This document shows, in pieces, positions 23,701-35,700 of a DNA stretch of 64,000 nucleotides. Under the pieces are notes generated by a model. That model saw nothing but the letters and a program-made list of their open reading frames with translations, was not told where the DNA came from and made no database searches. The stretch lies in the NCBI RefSeq assembly GCF_014356525.2, contig NC_052505.1, positions 47,393,969 through 47,457,968 of the forward strand, read 5' to 3'. This DNA comes from Nilaparvata lugens (Eukaryota; Arthropoda; Insecta; Hemiptera; Delphacidae). Position numbers and translations under genes: made by a program. Each line of letters opens with the position of its first letter. The stretch's first letter is position 1.

Positions 23701-26700
23701 TCAACTGATTAGATTTAAACTCAAAGATTGATTGATTAGATTAACATTAAATAATCAGATTCAAAACATTATTAAACCAAGATAACATTCAGCATTCCAT
23801 GCTAACAATCTTTTACACTTTCAGTAAGTTGGCCTAATCACAAAATACATTTTTTATAATGCAGCTAGTAGTTTTCACAAACAGATTAATTATTAAAAAT
23901 AACATTATAATTTGACTTAGAAGTATTTCATTACATTCTAAGTCCTAAACTTCCATTATCCTTGTTGCACCTCAAAATATTGTAAACCCATAGTTTATCA
24001 ATATAATAACAAAACTAACCTGACTATTAGAACATTTACTTTGTCTTTGGTACCTATCTATGAATTAATCTTCTCTTAATTTATAATTTAAAATCACTTG
24101 GAAACAATATTAAATAGATTGTTATAGTAATAACTTGATCAGAGTCAGTGTAATTGAATATTGAAAGACTGCCATTGGAAAAATATAAAATAGGTACTAT
24201 TTTTCTGGTTGACCATTGCTACCAAACTCATTTAAAACTACAATAGTAATGTATTTGAAAAACTTATTCATGCTCTATTGATCGATATATTGCGTGATGC
24301 CAGGTATATCAATGTGAATAGTATAAATTAAAAAAGGAGACACACAACCTAGATAGATTAAAAACACTGAAAAACTTACATTATAATCGGAAATTTTTAA
24401 GGAACTGTGTCCCCTTTCTCAACCGAGCAGAGAGTGTAATGTAAGTTTTTCAGTGTTTTTAATCTATCTATGTCGTGTGTCACCTGTTTTAATTTATATT
24501 ATAAAACTTTAAAGTGTTTTCTGTTATGTGCTATGAATGTAAGTATATACTTATAGTATTTATAGCTAATGTAAATAGTTTATTGAGGCCCAGTTCACTT
24601 CTAATTTATTCAAAGTCCAAACTATGTCTTATCATTGATGATTAACTTCACATTATCTCCAAAATGAATATGCTGAAAGATTATGTTTCTTTTTTCAGGT
24701 ACCATTTACAAACAAAATATTGAAGAGAATGTGCTCAAAGGAAATGCATATGAATTCTTTTTTGTTGACCAGGATGGAACAATTCTTTGAAACCTATAGT
24801 TAGAATAAGTTAGTTAGGTAAGATAAAATTCCACTCATTTTTTAAACTTTATATAGGCGATGTCATTTTATACAGTTTCCCATTTTTTAAAAAGGTTTAT
24901 CCACTTCAATTTTTTATTATCGATTTGATGGTAGATATTCAAATAGTAAGATTTAACTATGGTATGTGACTAAAATAATAGAAAAACTGACTGAATTTTG
25001 AAATCATTAATAGCTTACAGGAAATCTTAATATTTCGAAACTACGTGAAACCACATGAGATCAAGATGGACAGTTGAGAAGAGTGCTTAAAAAACAATGT
25101 ATTCACTTATCATTTTACAGGGAATAGAGTTATTCATAATATTTGGGATTCCTTCCATAAAGAAATAATTTATGTAACATTATCTAATAATGTGATAACA
25201 TCACATTAATAATTTGATGTTAAAATTGTTTTTAAAACACTCTTCTCAACTGTCCATCTTGATCTTGAGTGGATGATGACTTTATAAATGACCATACATT
25301 AGAACTATGAATAGATGACTTCAAAAATTCACCCAGCAAGTGCTGGTAGAAAACACTGAATAATAGCTTTTAATGACAGTCATTCCACCTTTTAAAATTT
25401 ATGATTAAATTCATGGATGAAATACCCACATTGTTCTGAGAGAGATTTATGTATTTGCAGTTTGGTTATTCATTTTCAAATCACTTAGTTCTACTTATAA
25501 TGTTGTAGATAATCATCATTTCAGATTAAGCAATTAATTTATTGATTATTTACATTTGTTTCATTAAACTTGTTTCTCTAAATGTAGAACTAAAAATTAC
25601 TTTATGCAGTACATTTTGGAAGAGTTAAGTAAACCAAACGTTCGAGAAGTAGGCCTACTGACCACAGAAATAAATAAATAATTGTTCATGGTATCCAAAA
25701 ATATATTGTTCACCAACAAGTTCTTTTGACCTAGGGGCACACTGATTAATCCCAATTCCTGCATGGAGATTTATTTATTCAATCATTCAGAATTACACAA
25801 CTAACAGATTAATGCTAATAATAATTCAACTGAATGTTGGTTTATTGGAATTTCTCATATAATATTACTTTGTCATTATTTGTTCCTTCCCAAGAAATAT
25901 AATTAAAAACTTATACAGATTACAATCAATTTCAGAATTCACTTTGCAAAGTTTTTTTTTATAATGAATAATAATTTATCTATAACTTTTTGATTTCAGG
26001 CCTAGTGATGTACCAGCCAGAAGTAGAGGATGACAAAGAAAATCAACTATGAATAATATTCCATGGATATGATTCATGTATGATGTAGTAGCCTACAGAA
26101 GAAAGAGATGGACTAATCTAAGAAATATATTCATTTTTTCAGTACATCTTGATGTGTTTATTTCATCTTATTCATAATAATATCTTCTTTTTCTGATCGC
26201 TCCTGCTAACTGCTTCAATTCAGGTAGTTTTGAAGAAAACAGCAAGTGACATAAAATTAATAAAATATGTTTTAATTGTTTATACTTGAGGGATTTTTAA
26301 AACTATATTTAACCCAAAAGCATCGAACTCTTATTAACAACTTTATTGGTTCTGTATGTCTTCTGCTTTTTTGGAACTAATAAAATTATTTAACATTGCT
26401 GACTGGCAAATGCTATAGGTAACAAGTAGTTAAATAATAGACTTGAATTGGATATAAAATAGGGTATCACAATTATTATGTATTGTATAAAGAATTAAGT
26501 AATAGTACTTATTTACTGCATTGAAGGGGTAATAATTCTTTGAATATGAAAAATAACTTAAGCAAAAGTTGAAAATATGATGTTCCAAGCCACATCAAAT
26601 ATAATCACTTTCAATTCTACCTTCTAGGCTATATTTCCAAGGTTTTGATTAAAATTGATAAGCTTTTAGAACATTATAGTGAATAAGGAGTTTGAAAGGC

Positions 26701-29700
26701 TACTCTAATTCTAATTAATACCCTAGTAAAGTATTAATTTTAATAGGGCAACTTTAATGGTTAATTGTAGAAAATAACAAGTAGGCCTACCCTAAAATAT
26801 TCAAAATAAGCATGACCAGTTTCTAATTATGTCATTGTCAAGAGAGTCCTTATTGAAAATGTCGAAACTAATCATGTTTCATTTAAGTTCTTCTTCTTCT
26901 TCTTCTTCTTCTTCTTCTTCTTCTTCTTCTTCTTCTTCTTCTTCTTCTTCTTCTTCTTCTTCTTCTTCTTCTTCTTCTTCTTCTTCTTCTTCTTCTTCTT
27001 CTTCTTCTTCTTCTTCTTCTTCTTCTTCTTCTTCTTCTTCCTTTCTTCTTCTCTTCTTCTCCACCTTCTCCGTCTCCTCCAGTCTCCTCTGTCTCCTCCA
27101 TCTCCGTTTCTCTAATGGAAAATATAAACAATAATATTGTAAAACGCTCCAACTTCACTTAAGCTGTGTTTTCGTAACGGGCAGAAGCAGAATCGATTGC
27201 AGCGCACCCAAGCGGGCAGAAACAGTAACATTCAAAGAACTAGTTCTTTGACATGAATTTTGCTTTATGTGTTATGGGTACCGTAATGAACTTTTTGGGT
27301 TGTCCAAAAAGTAATTCTAAAATGATTATTGGATATTTAATTTGATAGAGTGAATAAATTGCTTTTTATAACTCAGATAACTTTTCCACAATAACTATTA
27401 GTTACTTCAATTATGCTAAATTTTATGCTTTATAGGCATGTCAATCAAAGAGTTAATTTTTCATTTCCTATGCTTGAAATTTGTAAGGGTGAATTATTTG
27501 AAGTAACTGATTGTATTTCATTATTAATAAGATATTATTTTATTAACTAGAAGCATTCCATTATTAATAATATATTATTATAATTATTTTATTAACTAGA
27601 ATCAATTGCCTTCAGAGTCAATGCATGTTCTTTGAATCACATCGTGTATAGGTAGGCCTACCTACTATGAGTACCGTATTCAACTTCAAAGGCCTATTGA
27701 AGCTCTATCGAAAAAAATTCAAATTAATAAATGAGTGCTTTACTTTTGGCATTTTTGGAATCTACGGGTTATATTACACCAAGAGAAATAAATATTGTTA
27801 ACGTTTTTTAGGCAATTTTATTTTAGCAGTCCCCTTTTTGATCATTGGATAGTTACGGTCCCGGCTGATATACTCAAATAAGAATCGTGAGGCCCATTGC
27901 CTGCCTAAATCAATATGCCTTTTCAGGCAAGGTTCAATTAGGGACTCCTCACCAGTAAAAGCTATATGAATATTAAAAATTATTATTATTATAGATTACT
28001 GTAACACATATGACATGTAAAAAGTGTATTCAAACAGGCGAACTAATTCTAATTATTATTGTTGAGATAACTATATCTTGCTAGAATAAACAGGTCTGTT
28101 ATGGTACTTTAAAAAACACATAGCCTATTTTAAAATGGATAAATATCTATTAATTATAGAAGGTAACTAGTACCTTGTGATATTCCAAAATGAAACATGA
28201 TTAGTTTCGACTTGTTCAATAAGGACTCTCTTGACAATGACATAATTAGAAACTGCATGCTCATGCTTATTTTGAATATTTTAGGGTAGGCCTACTAGTT
28301 ATTTTCTATAATTAAACATTCAAGTTGCCCTATTAAAATTAATACTTTATTAGGGTATTAATTAGAACTAGAGTAGCCATTCAAACTCCTTATTTACTAT
28401 AATGTTCTAAAAGCTTATTAATTTTAATCAAAACTTTGGAAATATAGCCTAGAAGGTAGAATTGAAAGTGATTATATTGGCTTATATTATGTGGCTTGGA
28501 ACATAATATTTTCAACTTTTGCTTGAGTTATTTTTCATATTCAAAGAATTATTACCCCTTCAATGCAGTACATAAGTGCTATTACTTAATTCTTAATGCA
28601 ATACATAATTGTGATACCCTATTTTATATCCAATTAAAGTCTATTATTTAACTACACGTTACCTCTAGCATTTGCTAGTCAACAATGTTAAATAATGTTA
28701 TTATTTCCAAAAAAGTAGAAGCCATACAGAACCAATAAAGTCATGTTAATAAGAGTTCGATGCTGTAGGGTTGAATATAATTTTAAAAATCCTCAAGTAT
28801 AAACCATCAAAACTCATTTTATTAGCTTCATGTCACTTGCTGTTTTCTTCAAAACTACCTGAATTGAAGCAGTTAGCAGGAGCGATCAGAAAAAGAATAT
28901 ATTATTATGAATAAGATGAAATAAACACATCAAGATGTACTGAAAAAATGAATATATTTCTTAGATTAGTCCATCTCTTTCTTCTGTAGGCTACTACATC
29001 ATACATGAATCATATCCATGGAATATTATTCATAGTTGATTTTCTTTGTCATCCTCTACTTCTGGCTAATACACCTCTAGGCCTGAAATCAAAAAGTTAT
29101 TGATAATTATTTATTATTCATTATAAAAAAACTTTGCAAAGTGAATTCTGGAATTGATTGTTTGTAATCTGTATAAGTTTTTAATTATATTTCTTGGGAA
29201 GGAACCCCCCAATAATGACAAAGTAATATTATATGAGAAATTCCAATAAACCAACAATCAGTTAAATTATTATTAGCATCAATCTGTAAGTTGTGTAATT
29301 CTGAATGATTGATTGAATAAATAAATAAATCTCCATGCAGGAATTGGGATTAATCAGTGTGCCCCAAGATCAAAAGAACTTGTTGGTGAACAACATATTT
29401 TTGGATACCATGAACAATTCATTTATTTCTGTGGTCAGTGGCCTACTTTTCGACCGTTTGGTTTACTAAACTCTTCCAAGATGTACTGCATAAAGTAATT
29501 ATTAGTTCTACATTCAGAGAAACAAGTTTAATGAAACAAATGGGAATAATCAATAAATTAATTGCTTAATCTGAAATGATGATTATCTACAACATTAAAA
29601 GTAGAACTAAGTGATTTGAAAATAAATACCAAACTGTAAATACATGAATCTCTCAAAATAATGCAGGCATTTAATAAATTCAATCATAAATTTTAAAAGG

Positions 29701-32700
29701 TGGAATCACTGTCATTAAAGCTATTATTCAGTGTTTTCTACCAGCACTTGCTGAGTGAATTTTTGAAGTCATCTATTCATAGTTCTAATGTATGGTCATT
29801 CATAAAGTTCAACATTCACTCAAGATCAAGATGGACATTTGAGAAGATTGTTTTTGGGATTCCTTCCATAAAGAAATTTATGAAACAAAATCTAATAATG
29901 TGATAACATTTTAACATCAAATTATTGATTTAATGTTATCACATTATTAGATTCTGTTACATAAATTATTTCTTTATGGAAGGAATCCCAAATTTTATGA
30001 ACAGCTCTATTCCCTGAAACAGTGAATACATTATTTTTTAAACATTCTTCTCAACTGTCCATCTTCATCTCATGTGGTTTCACGTTGTTTCGAAATATTG
30101 TATACTGTAAGCTATTAATGATTTCAAAATTCAGTCAGTATTTCAATTATTTTAGTCACATACCATAGTTATGTCTTACTATTTGAATATCTAACATCAA
30201 ATCGATAATAAAACATCGAAGTGGATAAACTTTTTGAAAAAAATGGGAAACTGTATAAAATGACATCGCCTATATAAGTTTGAAAAATGGGTGTAATTTT
30301 ATCTTACCTAACTAACTTATTCTAACCATGGGTTCCAAAGAATTTTTCCATCCTGGTCAACAAAAAAGAATTCATATGCATTTCCTTTTGAGCACATTCT
30401 CTTCAATATTTTGTTTGTAAATAGTACCTGAAAAAAGAAACATATTTAATCTTTCAACATATATCCATTTTGGAGATAAAGTGAAGTTAATCATCAATGA
30501 TAATACATAGTTTGGACTTTGAATAAATTAGAAGTGAACTGGGCCTCGAAAAACTATTTACATTAGATAAACTATACATACTATAAGTATATAGCCTACT
30601 TACATTCGTAGCACATAACAGAAAACACTTTAAAGTTTTATAATATAAATTAAAACAAGAGACACACGACATGGATAGCTTAGATTAAAAACACTAAAAA
30701 ACTTACATTACACTCTCTGTTCGGTCGAGAAAAGGGACACAGTTCCTTGAATATTTCCGATTATAATGTAAGTTTTTCAGTGTCTTTAATCCATCTATGT
30801 TGTGTGTCTCGTGTTTTAATTTATACTATTTACATTGATTTACCTGGCCTCACGCAATATATCGATCAATAGAGCATGAATAAGTGTTTCAAATACATTA
30901 CTATTTTAGTTTTAAATGAGTTTGGTAGCAATGGTCAACCAGAAAAATAGTACCTATTTTATCTTCTTTCAATATTCAATTACACTGACTCTGATCAAGT
31001 TATTTCTATAGGTTAACAATCTATGTAATTTTGTTTCCAAGTGAATTTAAATTAATTAAAAGAAGATTAATTTATAGATAGGTACCAAAGACAAAGTAAA
31101 TGTTCTAATAGTCAGGTTAGTTTTGTTATCGTATTGATAAACTATGGGTTTACAATATTTTGAGGTACAACAAGGATAATGGAAGTTTAGGACTAAGAAT
31201 GTAATGAAATACTTCAAAGTCAAATAATGATGTTATTTTCAATAAATCGGTTTGTGTAAACTACTAGCTGCATTATAAAAAATGTATTTTGTGATTAGGC
31301 CAACTCAATGAAAGTTTAAAAGATTGTTAGCATGAAATGCTATCTTATCTTATAATGAAATGCAAAATGTTATCTTGGTTGAATAATGTTTTGAATCTGA
31401 TCATTTAATGTTAATCTAATCAATCAAGCTTGAATGAGTTTAAATAATTGATTAGATTTATCTCTTTCTTGTGATAATTCTCTACCATAAACAAACAGCC
31501 TAGTCTAGGCTTTACAATTACATTATTATTAAATACTAGAAATTATACTTTAAATAAATAAATAAACTTTCGTCAACTTCTAACTTCTTGAAAAATGAAA
31601 AAGATAGCAATTTAGACCTAGAGACTAGGTTATTAAAGGCCTACTACAGTAGGCTACCTGAATAAAAATTGTAAACATGCTGGTAGTCTACTTATAAAAA
31701 TTATATTAAATTGTGTACGGTAGATCTAGCCTACTTTATTATGAGAATTTTAAGTCTACTTACTTGAATCCTCTATCATATCAGCAATTTTTAACCATAT
31801 TCTATTTTTCAAATAGGTAATTCGTTGTGCAGGTCTGGAAAGTACAAAACTTTGAACTGTCGCATCAAATTTATAATGAATTTTACGCCTTTCTGTTGTA
31901 AATCCATTTTCAATTTCTCTTGTAAAAATTAGAAGAATAATAGTTGATTTTCATCATTCTTGATTGAGTACATGGTTACTGATAATCAGTCACTGACTAT
32001 CTTTTCAATTTCCTTACTGGTATTCTTCAATATCTTCAAGAGAGCAGCGGTAAGAATTGTTAATTATCAGTCACTTAAACCCATGGTGGTTCATTATGGT
32101 GAAAATATTCATGCATCTATCACTGAGCTAAAGCTCTGGTCAGAACCCCAGTATATTTGTGAGCCGGACGGCCTTAACTTTTTGCAAATTTATTTGCAAG
32201 CTAGGGATAATAGCACAGTAGTGGCATATATCCAAGCAACTTCACACACTGTATGATACACATACGAACTTTTCTCTCTGAAAGCACTGTGTCTAATCGA
32301 CAAATTGGCAACTGCGCTTCTACCTATGACTCTATTCATCATTGTAATTGACTGATCTCCTTCCACTTCTATGCTCCGCATATTCATCCAAGTCGAAAGT
32401 AATTTTTATGGCCTATATTTTAGTCAATTTACAATAGAAAAACTACTTGATTAGGATTTTATCTTACGTAAATTTTGTATAAAAAATTTGTTTTGATTAT
32501 TAGAATATTATAATTAATTGATAAACAAAAATTGAATAGGCATAAACCTATCCTTGTTAAATTGATAATTTTCATGCAAAATTTCTAGTGAATCAGTTCA
32601 TTAGTTTGGACAAAATGATGCGTCAAACATGTCTTTCGTATCCCGTACATGTATAAGCGAATTCCTTCCTTTATATATCGTAGAAGAGTATATAGACAGA

Positions 32701-35700
32701 AGAAGAATAATAGAATATAAGATGAAACCGTTGAATATACTATTTTATCTATGACCACTTTAAAGCAAAGTATAACAAAGTATGGAAACTCGACATCCTC
32801 CGTAAATTTGAAATCCTTATGAAAAATTTCAAGTTAATCAGTTCAGACATGATGATGCGCCTTTCGTGTATTTCATATCCTGTACATGTATAAGCTGACT
32901 TTTTGTACAATATTATAGATTATATTTTATTGTTGAAATCTTGTGAATTCTATAATTTGTAAATGTTATGCTATTTGCATTCCAGATGAACATGGTTGAA
33001 CCATTGAATCCAATAAAGCAAGATGTGAAGAACAATGACCTCAGGTTTGTTCATAATTTATATCCATATCATGGTTATCCTTGGAACTATGGAGCGTTAC
33101 CACAGGTGAATATTTTAAAGAGGGCTTCAAAAATAATACATTCAATCAATGCATTAATTCTGAACTGTAACTGACATTTTTAATGTAATTCCAGCTTCAC
33201 TTTTTTCGTCCAGTCACTATATACATTGGTGCTTGCAATTTATATTGTAGTTCTTCTTCTTTATCTTCCCCCTTCTGCCGCTATAGCATATCTCCTCCAC
33301 ATTGTCCTATCCTCTGCCATTCTTCTCATTTCTCGCATCGTCCTAAGGATTTCCCTCCAGATAACCCTCCAAGTTCATCCTAGGTCCACCCCTCCGTCTC
33401 TTTCCCTCCCTTCTAGCCTCCACCACTTCCTTCACAGGGCGCCATTCTTGCATTCTGGTGAGGTGCCTAAATCACTTGAGTTGCCTTCCTCTAATGTCCT
33501 CTTCTTCAGAGCTCTTCTTCCCACTTCTCCTCTCACTCTCATTTCGCCATCTGTCACGTCTTGTCTTCCCTATTGCTCTCCTATGGAACCTCATTTCTGC
33601 TGCAGTAACCTTACTCCAGTGTTTTTCAAGGGTTACCCAGCTTTCAGTCCCATATATAAGATTTGGAGAAAACACACAATCAAATATTTTTTTTGTCATA
33701 GAAAGCTCTCTTTTGCCAACCACAGTGTTGTTCAGCTGAAAATATACATTCATTGTTTTTTTCTCTCGGTTTACAATTTCTCTATCCAGCTTTCCGTCTG
33801 TATAGATGATTGTACCCAGATATTCATACTGCTCTACCTCATCCAGTGCCCCTCCTTTGCATGTTATCACACAGCTATCTCTCTCCCCGACTGCTACCCT
33901 CATAATCTTACTTTTGCTGGTATTCACCTCCATCGATCTTCTTGACAGAACCTCTTCCCAAACATCAACTGCCTTCTGGAGTTTCCTTGCACCGTCCTCC
34001 ATCAGAAAAATATCTTCGGCAAATACCAAGGCCTGCACATATACTGGTCTAAGATTTTCATAACTCACTTTCATTTTCGCGGTGTTCCTTTTGCAGTACT
34101 TGAATATACTGTTCATAAAGATTATGAAAAGCAGCGGACTGAGGCTGTCTTCTTGTTTCATGCCGTTTTTCATCTCAAATTTTTGGGACACATCCCCATC
34201 TATCCTTACCATTCCAATCGTTTTCCTAAACAAAAACTTTACTGCTCTTATCATCCTGTCACTGACTTCAAACTCTCTCATGGCACTCCTTATTTATTTT
34301 CCTGGGACAGAATCGAAAACGGCTTTCAGGTCGATGAATGCTATAAATAGGTCTTCTCCTCCTTCCATATATATTTTCCATTACCCTTCTAATTGTACAT
34401 GTGGTATTGAAGGCACTCTGCTCCTCTTCCAGTTTTTCCTCCACTTCCCTTATTAGTCTTTTTTCAATTATCCTGGAGTACATCTTTTGTGCCACCAAAG
34501 ACAGACAGATTGCACGGGAGTTTTTACATTCTACAGTTCTTCCTTTTTCGTGTATTGGAATTATAATGTTCTTCTCCCAATCTTTGGGGACTTCTCTGTA
34601 GTTCCAAACTCTCCTGAACAGTTGCCACAAATACCGCTTAACTCCGGATCCTCCATATTTGATATATTCCTTAGGCTCTGATATCACTTTCCCTTCTTCA
34701 TTGGCAAAATTCCTTATCTTTTTGCCCATTTTCGTCTCAACCCTCTGATTGTGTTCCAGAAAATCCTATTATTGAAACGAAAATTTTCCTCCAATTCCTT
34801 ATCAAATTCCTCCCAGGTTCAGCTTTAGTCCGTCTCATTGCCTCTTTCACTTGGTTTCGTTTTTGCACACATGATCTTCTGTCTTCATACGTTCTTGTTC
34901 TGAGATAACTTTTCCATGCTTCCTCTTTGTTTCTTACCATCATTTTGTATGTTTCTCTCCTTGTCCTTCAATCCGTCTGCTTCCACATGTCTGCTCTGCA
35001 ATTATTTTTATCGTAGTTTAGAGTACATTCCATATATCTTCAATTCCTTTACCTTCCAATTCCTCATCTTGCCATATCAATTCCTCTTTCATTTTTCTGG
35101 AAAACACATCCCTAACTTCCGACTCTCTTAGTTCCTTCACTCTAACCTTCACATATTCCTTGGTTTTCCTTGTCTTAGGTATACTGAAAAGTTTGTGTCC
35201 AACACGAGCAATTCATGGTCTGTTGCCAGCTCTGCCCCCCTTATGACCTTGACATCCCAGACAGCATCATTTGTGTTTCTTGTGTAAACCATATAGTCAA
35301 TCACACTCTCTGCCTGTCTCCCCAAAGCTGAATATGTAATTTGGTGTATCCTTTTATGGTTGTAGAATGAGTTTCCTATCATGAGGTTGTTTTCCAGGCA
35401 AAAGTCTATAATCTTTTCTCCATTATCGTTGAAGATTCTATCTCTGGCAAACCTCCCCATACAGCCCTGTCCTCTATTCCCGTCACTTTCTATTCTTCCG
35501 TTCCAGTCTTTCATTATGATAACATGCCTACTTCTGTCTCGTGCCATATCCATTTCTCTCTGTAATTCCTCATAGATTGCTTCTTCATCTACGATGCCAT
35601 AATCTTCTGTTTGGGCATAGACTTGGATTACCGTTACAGTCTCCTCCATTGCCAAGTCCTTGACATAATCCTTGAGCTCACTGCTCTGCATTCTGTAACT

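Larger units (their letters stand above)
23212..26885 (+). repeat. Left arm of a large intronic inverted repeat
   Basis: About 3.7 kb that recurs in reverse complement at 28192-31945. Anchors: 'gtcgaaactaatcatgtttc' at about 26862 versus its reverse at about 28193; 'tcaactgtccatcttgatct' near 25245 and its counterpart near 29820; 'caggtctggaaagtacaaaa' in the right arm near 31830 versus its reverse near 23290. By eye the arms are roughly 90-95% alike with many small indels. Arms are separated by about 1.3 kb. Confidence 0.9.
28192..31945 (-). repeat. Right arm of the large intronic inverted repeat
   Basis: Reverse-complement copy of 23212-26885, about 3.75 kb. It carries the same MITE (30650-30827) and mirrored versions of the putative exons at about 31764-31905, 30335-30427 and 29030-29085. 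Confidence 0.9.
21819..32985 (+). other. Pyrophosphatase intron of about 11.2 kb
   Basis: Bounded by gtcagt and TTCCAG. Mostly filled by the large inverted repeat described separately. The remaining parts (21819-22740 and 31946-32985) show no gene; the forward ORF at 31960-32256 has no recognisable domain. Confidence 0.8.

Noticed and set aside
26829..27158. Long poly-Ser, poly-Glu and poly-Arg open frames
   Set aside because: They are translations of a pure TTC/GAA microsatellite.
31960..32256. 98-codon forward frame
   Set aside because: No motif, no splice context, and it lies in intronic sequence beside the inverted repeat.
33226..34456. Forward open frames up to 239 codons
   Set aside because: Antisense shadows of the reverse-strand LINE reverse transcriptase.
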